Source of the DNA: Penium margaritaceum
Taxonomy: Eukaryota > Streptophyta > Zygnematophyceae > Desmidiales > Peniaceae
Assembly: GCA_023375785.1 (NCBI GenBank)
Contig: SZWC01001177.1
Location: forward strand, 81,735 to 107,854
Direction of reading: 5' to 3'
DNA length: 26,120 bases
Shown: positions 18,325 through 26,070 of the stretch, in pieces
How the letters are laid out: every line of letters starts with the position of its first letter
How positions within the stretch are numbered: position 1 is the stretch's first letter
Position numbers and translations under genes: made by a program
The notes under the pieces: model-generated
What the model was told of the DNA's origin: nothing
The model's input: only the letters and a program-made list of their open reading frames with translations
Databases searched by the model: none

Positions 18325-18510
18325 TCAGTCTTCGTCCGCTCCGTTGACCATGCGGATGCCTCGAGTACCTGCAGAGTGCAATTCGCTGTCCAGCGCTTTT
18401 GTCATGCAATCTACGAGCATATTCCTGGTCTCCACGTATTCCAGGTCCACAATCTCCTTTGCGACCAGGTCGCGTGAGTAGTGGTACCTGATGTCAATGT
18501 GGTACCCGCC
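18325..18510 (-). pseudogene. pol: Mosaic element RNase H tail, frameshifted
   Basis: HIDIRYHYSRDLVAKEIVDL and MLVDCMTKALDSELH are the closing blocks of copia Pol. They lie in a different frame from the long pol frame, which stops after VISRR at 18494; a single indel near 18500 separates them. Confidence 0.8.
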
Positions 18511-21100
18511 GGGAGATGACATCATCTTGTGCCATTTTCATGGCGCTCTTGTTGTCGATGCGGACCTTTGTTGCCTCTGTTTGTGGCACTTTCATCTCGG
18601 CAAGAAAACCGCGTAACCACAATGTCTCCTTGCATGATTCTGACACAATGATGTACTCTGCCTCAACGGTGGAGAGGGAGACACAGTCTTGCTTTCTGCT
18701 TGCCCAAGAGACTGCACCACCGTTCAAGAGGGACACAAAGCCCGAGGTGGAATTTTTGTCATCGATTCTTCCTCTCCAGTCGGTGTCTGTGTAGCACACC
18801 AGCCGCAACGGGTCAGATCCTTCTTGGCCTCCAAACTGGAGTCCCATGTGTTGGGTCTTTTGTAGATAGCCCATGATGCGCTTGACTGCTTGCCAGTGCT
18901 GTGACCCTGGATTGGCCACAAACCTACTCACTTGTCCCATAGCATAGCAAATGTCAGGGCATGTTCCTACCATGGTATACATGAAGCTGCCAACAGCAGA
19001 CTGGTAGGGAATGTTCTCCATCTCATGCCGTTCTGCTTCCGTGCTGGGGCTCATGGAGGAGGAGAGCTTGATGTTTGTTGTCATGGGTGTGCTGATGAGC
19101 TTGCATTCCTCCATGTTTTTGCGCTTGAGGACCTCCATGATGTACTTGGTCTGGTTCAGCTTGATGGTGCCTATTGCTCCATTGCGGTGGACGGCTATCC
19201 CGAGGTAGAACTCGAGCGGACCCATTTCTTTCATCTTGAACCTGTTGCTGAGATCTGTCTTCAGCTTGTTCAACAACTTGACCGATGATGAGTAGATGAT
19301 TAGGTCATCCACGTACAGTGCAAGCATCAAGCCTTGCTCATCCTCCCGCACATAGACACTAGGGTGATTCTGGCAGTGCGTGAATGTGAGCCCGGCCATG
19401 AAACCGTCCATCTCCCTGTACCACATCCTTGGGGCCTGTTTCAGCCCATAGAGTGATTTGACCAGTTTGTAAACCTTGCCCTCTGGAGCTTTCACTCCCT
19501 CGGGTACTTCCACCAGCACTTCTTTGTCTGGCTTCTCGTAGAGGAAAGCTGTCTTGAAATCCATCTCGTGGACCTCCAGATCTTTTGCAGCAATGATGCC
19601 CAACATGGATCTGATGGAGGCAAAGGTGACGACAGGCGCAAAGGTCTTCTCGTACTCTAAGCCTGCACGCTGGGAAAACCCCTTCGCCACAACTCTTGCC
19701 TTGTACTTGTCGATAGAACCATCTTGCTTGAACGTTTTCCGGAGTACCCACTTTGATCCCACCACGTGCGCATTGCTCTCCTTGTCCTTCAGCGGCTTGG
19801 TCGGCATGAGATTCATGATGTACGCTGTTGTCCTTGCCGCCTCCGGCCAATACCATTGTGTAAGGCCGGCGTCGCTCAACATGGATCGCACCATGTTAAG
19901 GATTGTGCGATTTGCTCTCTCTGCGACGCCATTCTTTTGTGGGGAGTGTTGAGTTGTTTTATGCCACTCAATCCCCTTGCTCTTCATCCACCCAAGGCAC
20001 CCTGCATATTCACCGCCGTTTTCACTCCGGAACGCCTTCACCTTCAACTCTTTTTGCCGCTCCACATCAACCACAAACTGTTGCATGCACGCAAGGACCT
20101 CACTCTTCCGCTTTATTGGGTAGAGGTAGAGTTTCCGGCTGTTGTCATTAATGAAAGTGAGGAAGTAGCGAGCTCCGCCGATGGAGCTCTCAAGCGATCC
20201 ACACACATCTGTGTGTACCACGGCCAGTTTTGCCGATTTATGTGTCCTCTTGGCGACAAACGGCTGCCGAGTTGATTTGCCAATGATGCATGGCTCACAC
20301 ACGGTCTCCTTGGTTCCATCAAGGCCGCTGATTTGGAGACCCCGCACCACTTCCCTCTTAGCCATCTCCTTCACTGTCGATGGAGAAATGTGGCAGAGTC
20401 GGCGATGCCATAGGTCCAGGTCTCCTCCATCCTTCGTTGCAAGATTGGTGGCGTTGGACCCCACCCGGCTGCTGAGGATCTTCGCGCGTAGCAGGTACAA
20501 GTCGTCCTCCCTATTGGCACGCGCAATCACCTCACCTTTGCCCTCTTTGCGGATGACGGCCTCCTTCTTTGTGAAGAGCACCTCAAGTCCCTTGTCGGTA
20601 AGGAGGCTGACGGACAGTAGGTTTGCCCCAAAGTTGGGCATATGCAGCACATTGTAGATTGTGCTCGTGACACGTTTGCCATCCACAATTGACTCAATGC
20701 GGACGTTACCCTCACCGGCGGCCACCTCTGATTTTCCATTGGCCACCGTCATGCGTCTCTCCGAGGCACCGTAGGTGACAAAGGCCACCCTGTTGCATTG
20801 TGTGTAGCAGCCTGATCCGGAGTCGATGACGGCAACTCCCGGATCCTTCAAGTTGGTGGAGTTGTACGCCATAAGGGCGTGCTTATCTTTCTTCCCGCCC
20901 CGTTGCGACCGATCTGTTTTCTTCTTGGGACAGTTGCGCGCGTAGTGGGCCTCCTTGCCGCAGTTGAAGCACTCCCCCTTCTTGTCACCCTTCTTGGTGC
21001 CCTGTTTGGCACCCTTCCACTTGTCGCCTCGGCCTCCACTTTGAGGATGAACCATGAACTTGATGTCGCTGCACTCTCTCGACCGCCACGTCGCATCCAC
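18494..21100 (-). pseudogene. pol: Mosaic element pol (nucleocapsid end to RNase H), 868-residue open frame
   Basis: The longest open frame in the window. It starts within gag with the knuckle CFNCGKEAHYARNC (residues 44-57). Protease DSG is at 93-95 and LPNFGANLLSV-type MPNFGANLLSVS at 154-165; GAG-pre-integrase WHRRLCH and CEPC at 231-271; integrase HTD at 296-298; RSENGGEY at 358-365, where the second catalytic Asp is Glu 360; VAER with Glu 394. After KPLKDKES (residue 442) the frame jumps to HVVGSKWVLRK, so about 300 residues of integrase C-terminus, linker and early reverse transcriptase are absent but the frame is kept. Then come SLYGLKQAPR (549-558), intact YVDD (596-599; 19304-19315), RNase H YTDTDW (770-775), EAEY (813-816) and IDN (848-850). 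The ATG at 21100 is not a natural start. Confidence 0.88.
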
Positions 21101-21669
21101 TCATTGCGCACGTACTCAGTAACCTTTGGGTACTTCAGCTCGTCGGAAGGCCAGCCACCAAGGACTGTGATCATGGGACTCCAACTGTCCGGCAAGGCCA
21201 GAAGGAGGATCATAGCTTGCAACTGAGAGTCGACCTCCCAACCAGTGGCCACGCACTCCGCTGCGAGCGACTCAATCTGCTGCATGATCTCCATGATGTT
21301 TTCGCCTTCGTTGGCTTGGAGGGTGACAAGCCGTTTGAAGATGAAGAGCTCATTGGCAAGGTGGCTTGACTGGTAGATGGAGCAGAGTTTTGACCATGCG
21401 TCTGCGGCCATGGTGCATCCTTGGATGTGCCCAAGTTGTGGTGGGCATAACGCGGACACAAGGAGCGCCAACGCCTTTTTGTTGTACTTCTTGTATGCCT
21501 CCTTCACCTCAGCTGTTGCAGTCTCCGGCGGAGCAGTCTCATCACCTTTTACGAGCTCAAGGAGTCCCTTGTCGTCGAGGAAGACCTCAAACTGCCACCT
21601 CCACAAGGCAAAGCCTGTCCCATCAAACTTAAGGATAGCGCGGCTGCTCTCTTGCTCGCTGGTTGCCAT
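21054..21669 (-). pseudogene. gag: Mosaic element Gag, frameshifted before the knuckle
   Basis: Capsid-forming Gag. The likely start is the ATG at 21669 (MATSEQESSRAILKFDGTGF); an upstream in-frame ATG at 21762 lies inside the LTR and is unlikely. FDGTGFALWRWQFEVFLDD matches the N-terminal motif of copia-1 Gag, and the LLLALPDSW and MITVLGGWPSDELKYP blocks parallel LLMALPPSW and MITVIGGWPEDHVKY there. The frame leaves the family pattern after SAATSSS near 21054; basic region and zinc knuckle continue in the pol frame. The outer A copy reads straight through this point, so the shift is a mutation of this copy. Confidence 0.85.
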
Positions 21670-21720
21670 GTCTTGCTGTTGGAAGCGTGAAATCAAGCTG
21701 GCTTTGAACCCCTTAGAGGC

Positions 21721-21735
21721 GTGGGCCCATAACCC
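21721..21735 (-). other. Mosaic element primer-binding site (half initiator tRNA-Met)
   Basis: The plus strand reads GTGGGCCCATAACCC, identical to the anticodon-arm segment (about nucleotides 27-41) of plant initiator tRNA-Met as recalled. It is two bases from the LTR edge at 21738. Confidence 0.8.
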
Positions 21736-22179
21736 TTTGTTGGCCTGAGGGTGAGTGTGCACCCTGGAGGGTCCCTAGCAGTTGCTGGTTCTCACCACCA
21801 ACTGTTTTTGGAGAGACTGAAACTATGGAGGCAACTGGTTCCAAGGATGGCAGAAAACTGGTCAGAGAGTGAGGCAATATTTTTGGCCTCAACTGACTGG
21901 GAATGAAATCTTTTTCAAGGCTCACAAGCAGTGCCATTTTATAGCCACTGATCTAAGCTTTCCAGAACACCAAAGCATGCCAGATTTGGAGTTTCCTAGC
22001 AGATTCTATAGCTTCTAGAGTGGCCTTTGGTAGGCTGTCTTTTTCCCACCTAGGAAGGCATCCTTTCCTTCGTCTAGAAGCGTCTGCCCCTTCCTAGATT
22101 CCTCAGCTTGCTTCTAGTAGGAGGGAAGGTATCCAGAAGACCTAGACACCTCTAGATGCCTTGTAGGACAAGTCACCCC

Positions 22180-22227
22180 TTCTAGAAGGTGTGCCACCTT
22201 CCTGGACCCTCACCTGGCCTTCTAGAA
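22180..22227 (-). promoter_or_regulatory. Candidate heat-shock element pair in mosaic LTR A
   Basis: TTCTAGAA at 22180-22187 and 22220-22227, the same 40-bp spacing as in the other two LTR A copies, upstream of the TATA box at 21937-21943. Confidence 0.4.
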
Positions 22228-22313
22228 ACTTAAAGAGGAACTCTAGAGGTTGAGTGAGCTTCCTAGCATCTATTTTCCACCTCCCTTGAGGCAGGACAGA
22301 AATTCATCTTGTG

Positions 22314-22368
22314 GGACTTGAACCCGGGCCCCTGCCTCTATAGGTGAACACCATTAGCCACTAAGCCA
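22314..22368 (-). promoter_or_regulatory. tRNA-like Pol III A and B boxes in mosaic LTR A
   Basis: Minus strand TGGCTTAGTGG (22358-22368, A-box) and GGTTCAAGTCC (22314-22324, B-box); here both match the consensus perfectly. Three T-stem pairs (GGG with CCC around TTCAAGT) can form. Confidence 0.55.
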
Positions 22369-22437
22369 CCTTGGCTTGACTTTTTGGTGTTCCTTTTTGG
22401 AGTCACTCCTGCCATGGTGAGGAGCATCACTCCAACA

Positions 22438-23225
22438 CTTTGCTCTTCCCCTTCATGAGGTAGAGGTATAGTTTGTGGCTGTGGTTGTCATTGAAGGTGA
22501 GGAAGTAGCGAGCTCCGTCGATGGAGCTCTTAAGGGGTCTACACACATCAGTGTGTACCACTGCCAATGTTGTTGATGCACGCATCCCCTTTTCCACAAA
22601 CGGCTGTCGCGTTGATTTGCTGATGACGCATGGCTCACACACTGTCTCCTTGGTTCCATCAAGGCCACTTATTTTGAGACCCCGCACCACCTCCCTCTTT
22701 ACCATCTCCTTCACCGTCGATGGAGAGATGTAGCAAAGTCGGCGGTGCCACATGTCCAAGTCTCCATCCTTTGTTGCAAGATTGGCGGCGTTGGACCCCG
22801 CCCGGCTGCGGAGGATCTTTGCGCGTAGCAGGTACAAGTCGTCCTCTCTTTTGGCGTGCGCAATAACTTTGCCTTTGCCCTCCTTGCAAATGACGGCCTT
22901 CTTCTTTGTGAAGAGCACCTCAAGTCCCTTATCGGTAAGGTGGCTGACAGAGAGCAGGTTTGCTCCAAAGTTGGGCATATGGAGCACTTCGTGGATTGTG
23001 CTCGTGACAGGTTTTCCATCCACAACGGACTCAATGCGGACGTTACCCTCACCGGCGGCCAACTCTGTTTTGCCGTTGGCCACTGTCATGCGGTTTTCAG
23101 AGGCACCGTAGGTGAAAAATGTCGCCTTGTTGCATTGCGGTTGGTGGCTTGATCCGAAGCCAATGACAACAACTCCTGGATCCTTCAAGTTTGTGGAGTT
23201 GTATGCCATAAGGGCCTGCTCATCT
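22438..23225 (-). pseudogene. pol: Outer A pol, 5' fragment (protease to integrase start)
   Basis: In the frame used from about 23225 the chain reads ALMAYNSTNLKDPG and then the protease site, which is VVVIGFGSS where the mosaic copy has VAVIDSGSG; catalytic Asp and Ser are both lost (codons at 23153-23161). HMPNFGANLLSVSHL, the WHRRLCY and CEPC zinc-binding parts and the first integrase Asp (VVHTDVC) follow. The HHCC His of RRLCH is Tyr here only after the Cys (LCY). The fragment stops at KSKVL where LTR A of the mosaic begins. Confidence 0.83.
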
Positions 23226-23227
23226 TC

Positions 23228-24010
23228 CCGCCCCGCTGCGACCATCTTGGCTTCTTCTTGGGGCACTTGTGCACATGGTGACCATCCTTGCCGCAGTTGA
23301 AGCACTCCTCCTTCTTGTCCCCCTTGTTGGTGCCTTGTTTGGCACCCTTCCACTTGTCGCCTCGGCCTCCACTGTGAGGATGAACCGTGTAAGCGGAACT
23401 TGATGCTTCTGCACTCTCTCCACCACCACGTGGCATCCACTCATTGCGCATGTACTCAGAAACCTTCGGGTACTTCAGGTCCTCGGAAGGCCAGCCACCA
23501 AGGAGTGTGATCATGGGACTCCAACTGTTCGGCAAGGCCAAAAGGAGGATCATAGCTTGCAACTGAGAGTCAACCTCCCAACCAGTGGCCACGCACTCCG
23601 CTGCAAGTGACTCAATCTGCTGTATGATCTCCATGATGTTGTCACCTTTGTTGGCTCGGAGGGTGACAAGCCGCTTGAAGACGACGAGCTGATTGGCAAG
23701 GTTGCTTGACTTATAGATGGAGTAGAGTTTTGACCATGCTTCTGCGGCTAGGGTGCATCCTTGGATGTACCCAAGTAATGGAGGACATAGAGCGGACACA
23801 AGAAGCGCCAACTCCTTTTTGTTGCACTTCTTCTTTGCCTCCTTCACCTCAGCCATTGCAGTCTCCGATGGAGCACTCTCATCACCCTTTACGAGCTCAG
23901 GCAGTCCCTTGTTGTCTAGGAAGACCTCAAACTGCCATCTCCACAAGGAAAAGCCTGTCCCATCAAAACTTAAGGACAGTACGGCTACTCCCTTAATCGC
24001 TGGTTGCCAT
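23228..24010 (-). pseudogene. gag: Outer A Gag with early stop and frameshifts
   Basis: The homologous start is the ATG at 24010 (MATSD), but a TAA follows at 23993-23995 and an extra T in the AAGTTTTGATGG stretch (about 23965-23976) shifts the frame. From 23946 the frame is open for 253 residues: WRWQFEVFLDNKGL, the helical capsid part, LLLALPNSW, GGWPSEDLKYP, then without interruption HSGGRGDKWKGAKQG and the zinc knuckle CFNCGKDGHHVHKC (residues 215-228). It shifts again after GGK near 23225. This copy shows that Gag and knuckle are one frame in this family. Confidence 0.83.
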
Positions 24011-24061
24011 GTCTTGCTGTTGAAAATGTGAAATCAAGCTGGCTTGGAACCCCTTAGAGGC

Positions 24062-24076
24062 GTGAGCCCATAACCC
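24062..24076 (-). other. Outer A primer-binding site (half initiator tRNA-Met, one mismatch)
   Basis: The plus strand reads GTGAGCCCATAACCC, differing at one base from the 21721-21735 site, two bases from the LTR edge at 24079. Confidence 0.78.
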
Positions 24077-24521
24077 TTTGTTGGTCTGAGGGTGAGTGTG
24101 CCTTCAGGAAGGTCCCTAGCAGTGGCTGGTTCACACCACCAACTGTTTTTGGAGAGACTGAAATTGTGGAGGCAACTGGTTCCAAGGATGGCAGAAAACT
24201 GGTCAGAGAGTGAGGTAGTATATTTGGCCTAAATTTACTGGGAATAAACACTTGATCAAGGCTCACAAGCAGTGGCCTTTTATAGCCACTAATCTAAGAT
24301 TTCAAGAACACCAAATCATGTCAGATGTGAAGCTTCGTTCCAGATTCTATGGCTTCTAGAGTGGCCCTTGTAAGGCTGTCCCTTTTCCTACTTAGGAAGG
24401 CATCCCTTCCTTCCTTAAGAGGCTTATGCCCCTTCCTAGATTCCTCAGCTTGTTTCTAGTAGGAGGGAAGGTATCCAGAAGGCCAAGACACCTCTAGATG
24501 TCTTGTAGGACAAGTTACCCC

Positions 24522-24569
24522 TTCTAGAAGATGTGGCACCTTCCTGGACCCTCACTTAGCCTTCTAGAA
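24522..24569 (-). promoter_or_regulatory. Candidate heat-shock element pair in outer A 5' LTR
   Basis: TTCTAGAA at 24522-24529 and 24562-24569, spacing as in the other copies, upstream of the TATA box at 24278-24284. Confidence 0.4.
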
Positions 24570-24655
24570 ACTCAAGGAGGAATTCTAGAGTTTGAGCTAG
24601 CTTCTTGGCATCTATTTTCCACCTCCCTTGAGGCAGGGCGGAAATTGATCTTGTG

Positions 24656-24710
24656 GGACTGGAACCCGGGCCCGTGCGTCTATAGGTAGACACCATTTAC
24701 CACTAAGCCA
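24656..24710 (-). promoter_or_regulatory. tRNA-like Pol III A and B boxes in outer A 5' LTR
   Basis: Minus strand TGGCTTAGTGG (24700-24710) and GGTTCCAGTCC (24656-24666); the B-box has one change from the other copies. Same 33-base interval. Confidence 0.5.
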
Positions 24711-24779
24711 CCTTGGTTTGTCTTTTTGTTGTTCCTTTTTGGAGTCACTCCTGCCATGGTGAGGAGCATTACTCCAACA

Positions 24780-24784
24780 CTTCA
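24780..24784. repeat. Target-site duplication CTTCA, right of outer A
   Basis: Matches 15772-15776. Confidence 0.88.
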
Positions 24785-24939
24785 TAGGTTTGGTTGTGTT
24801 CTTCTTAGGTTGTTGTTGGGCAAGACCATCATCCCCCCTGAGTGTCCTCGATGTACCAATATGTTGTGCGAGGGCCAGTTCAGCCCTTCCTCCTTGCCAC
24901 TGCAAGGAGTGGTTGGACACCATCCCTTGCCACAGCGAG
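24785..24939. other. Unassigned sequence between outer A and LTR B'
   Basis: If LTR B' at 24940-25575 is a 5' LTR on the minus strand, this would be its leader; it begins CTCGCTGTGGCAAGGG on that strand. I see no half-tRNA-Met match and no gag motif. It shows no clear similarity to gypsy reverse transcriptase, which would be expected if gypsy-2 continued here. Confidence 0.4.
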
Positions 24940-25407
24940 TGTCAACCGGCCTGAGGCAAACGAACTACCAAACAGGGCGGACACAATAGCACCTGCTGTC
25001 CGCTCTAAGCATTTCAGCGAGGAGAAGATATCACTTAGGATCACAGTCATACTGAGCAGTTCCTAGTCAATCACTTGCTAGCAATTGTGTTCACTTAACA
25101 CTTGGTCACTTTTGCGCGAGGTGCTAGTCAAAGACTAACTCCTGGGGCTTAGATCAACCAGTGTCTTCTTTGTACTGTTCCTTAGTTGGACAACTCTGTG
25201 AGGAGCATCTAAGGCCAGATTGTGGAATTAGAATAAGGAATGAGGCTGGTACATGTAGTCCTGGGCGGGGTTTCTCATGTTTGTGGGTAGTGGCACTTTT
25301 GGGGTGGCCACTCCACACCACCTCACCAGCTCGCCAATGGGCGCATCCACTGACCGCCAAGTGGCACATCCTCCTCATGCATGGAGAAATGTCTAAGAAA
25401 CTTCCAT

Positions 25408-25440
25408 TGTGCAGGAAGATAAAAAAAACCTTCCTGCACA
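25408..25440. other. Perfect 11-bp hairpin with A-rich loop in LTR B'
   Basis: TGTGCAGGAAG (25408-25418) and CTTCCTGCACA (25430-25440) are exact reverse complements around an 11-base A-rich loop. LTR B has a different hairpin (TTCTAAGA/TCTTAGAA) at the matching place, so a stem may be conserved rather than the bases; a transcript-processing role is only a guess. Confidence 0.6.
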
Positions 25441-25448
25441 CATCAAAT

Positions 25449-25509
25449 CTCAATCGTAGGACCTGTTCTCCTTAAGTCCAACATGCTATCCATTGCACTA
25501 CAATTCTGG
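25449..25509 (-). other. tRNA-like stretch in LTR B'
   Basis: The minus strand contains GTAGTGCAATGGATAGCATG, which resembles a tRNA D-arm (GTGC and GCAT arms around AATGGATA), then GTTGGACTTAAGG and, further on, CCTACGATTGAG, a poor B-box. It lies in the U3 part like the boxes in LTR A. Confidence 0.35.
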
Positions 25510-25575
25510 TGTCTCGCTTGGACTTGCACCACGAACAAGGTTTGGGGGACTTACTCCAAGGGAGCAGTGCATGCG

Positions 25576-25980
25576 CTGTTAAGGTAGTAAAGTAATTGAT
25601 CAAATGGAAAATAGTGTGATGATTGTAGGGCATTTGCGACAATTGCCCAGGTGCGGATTTCGGACATCACAGCTTTTGTTCTTGGCCAAACACGTGGCCA
25701 GTTGATGATGTTTAGGATTGTTAGCATCCCTGCCAGGTCACCATAGTTATGTGCGTGGCAGCAAGACGCAGTTGCTAGAAATTGCTGTCTGATATCGCCA
25801 CTTTCCTGTTCCTTCTCAATCAAATTCTTCCTGTTTCATCCCCCTTTATCTTACTTCTGTTCCTACTCCCCTCTTCAACATGGTGAATGATCCACGCTCT
25901 CCGTGGCGCACTTCCTCCCTCCCCCTCTATTTTCTCTGCTCGCGTGACGCCCCGTCATCCCGCTCCCCTCCTGGTGGCGC
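25576..25980. other. Unassigned sequence; pyrimidine-rich then GC-rich
   Basis: A minus-strand open frame of 90 codons (25551-25823) covers the left half; its translation has no motif I recognise and its end runs into LTR B', so I do not call it a gene. The part from about 25800 is C/T-rich on the plus strand and passes into GC-rich sequence with many CG dinucleotides. Confidence 0.3.
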
Positions 25981-26070
25981 GTTCTCCCCGCCGTTGGTGG
26001 CGCGTGGCGCGTTCTGCCCGCCGTTGGTGGCGTGTGGCGCGTCCTCCCCGCCGTTGGTGGCGCGTATTGC
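25981..26070. repeat. GC-rich minisatellite, 30-bp unit, three copies
   Basis: Units at 25981-26010, 26011-26040 and 26041-26070 share CCCGCCGTTGGTGGCG and differ at a few bases. Because the unit is 30 bp, the minus strand (26072-25875) stays open and encodes a ten-residue repeat PPTAGRTRHA; that may be incidental. GCGCGTGGCGC-type repeats continue to the window end, so the array may be longer. Confidence 0.85.

Larger units (their letters stand above)
17492..22437 (-). mobile_element. Mosaic copia body with LTR A at 5' and LTR B at 3'
   Basis: In minus-strand order: LTR A (22437-21738), primer site, gag, pol, purine tract, LTR B (18261-17492). The bases beside its ends (CTTTG at 22438-22442 and GGGAG at 17487-17491) do not form a target-site duplication, and the surrounding outer A integrase lacks about 96 bp. 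A newly inserted retrotransposon has identical LTRs, so this body must have been assembled after insertion by ectopic recombination or deletion between a family A and a family B element. A candidate internal breakpoint is at about 19774. Confidence 0.72.
21738..22437 (-). repeat. LTR A at the 5' end of the mosaic element (700 bp)
   Basis: On the minus strand it starts TGTTGGAGTGATGCTCC and ends CCAACA. A TATA box (TATAAAA) lies at 21937-21943. It aligns along its whole length with 15777-16477 and 24079-24779. It abuts interrupted outer A integrase on the right and its own primer site and gag on the left. Confidence 0.9.
15777..24779 (-). mobile_element. Outer A: Ty1/copia element carrying an internal mosaic
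   Basis: Two related LTRs (15777-16477 and 24079-24779, 701 bp each) face the same way and are flanked by CTTCA. In minus-strand order: 5' LTR, primer site (24062-24076), gag, protease, GAG-pre-integrase and integrase start (to 22438); then the mosaic body 17492-22437; then the rest of integrase to the start of reverse transcriptase (17491-16504), a large deletion to the purine tract, and the 3' LTR. By hand the LTRs differ at roughly 70 positions (about 10%), so it is much older than copia-1. About 96 bp of integrase are missing at the point where the mosaic sits. Confidence 0.85.
24079..24779 (-). repeat. Outer A 5' LTR (LTR A, 701 bp)
   Basis: Starts TGTTGGAGTAATGCTCC on the minus strand, with TATAAAA at 24278-24284. 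It is followed by the primer site on its left and by CTTCA (24780-24784) on its right. About 70 differences from 15777-16477 by eye. Confidence 0.92.
24940..25575 (-). repeat. LTR B', 5'-truncated copy of LTR B
   Basis: Starts TGTCAACC on the plus strand and shares with 17492-18261 the blocks CTGAGG, ATATCAC, CTGAGCAGTTC, AATCACTTGCT, GGTCACTTT, TTGGACAACTCTGT, and the closing module GGGGGACTTACTCC / GGGAGCAGTGCATGC at about 25545-25575. Similarity stops there, about 60-75 bp short of the expected TGTTGACC end. Internal sequence between the blocks is quite diverged. Confidence 0.68.

Noticed and set aside
25551..25823. Minus-strand 90-residue frame
   Set aside because: It has normal-looking composition but no recognisable domain, and its 3' end lies in LTR B', so it is likely chance.
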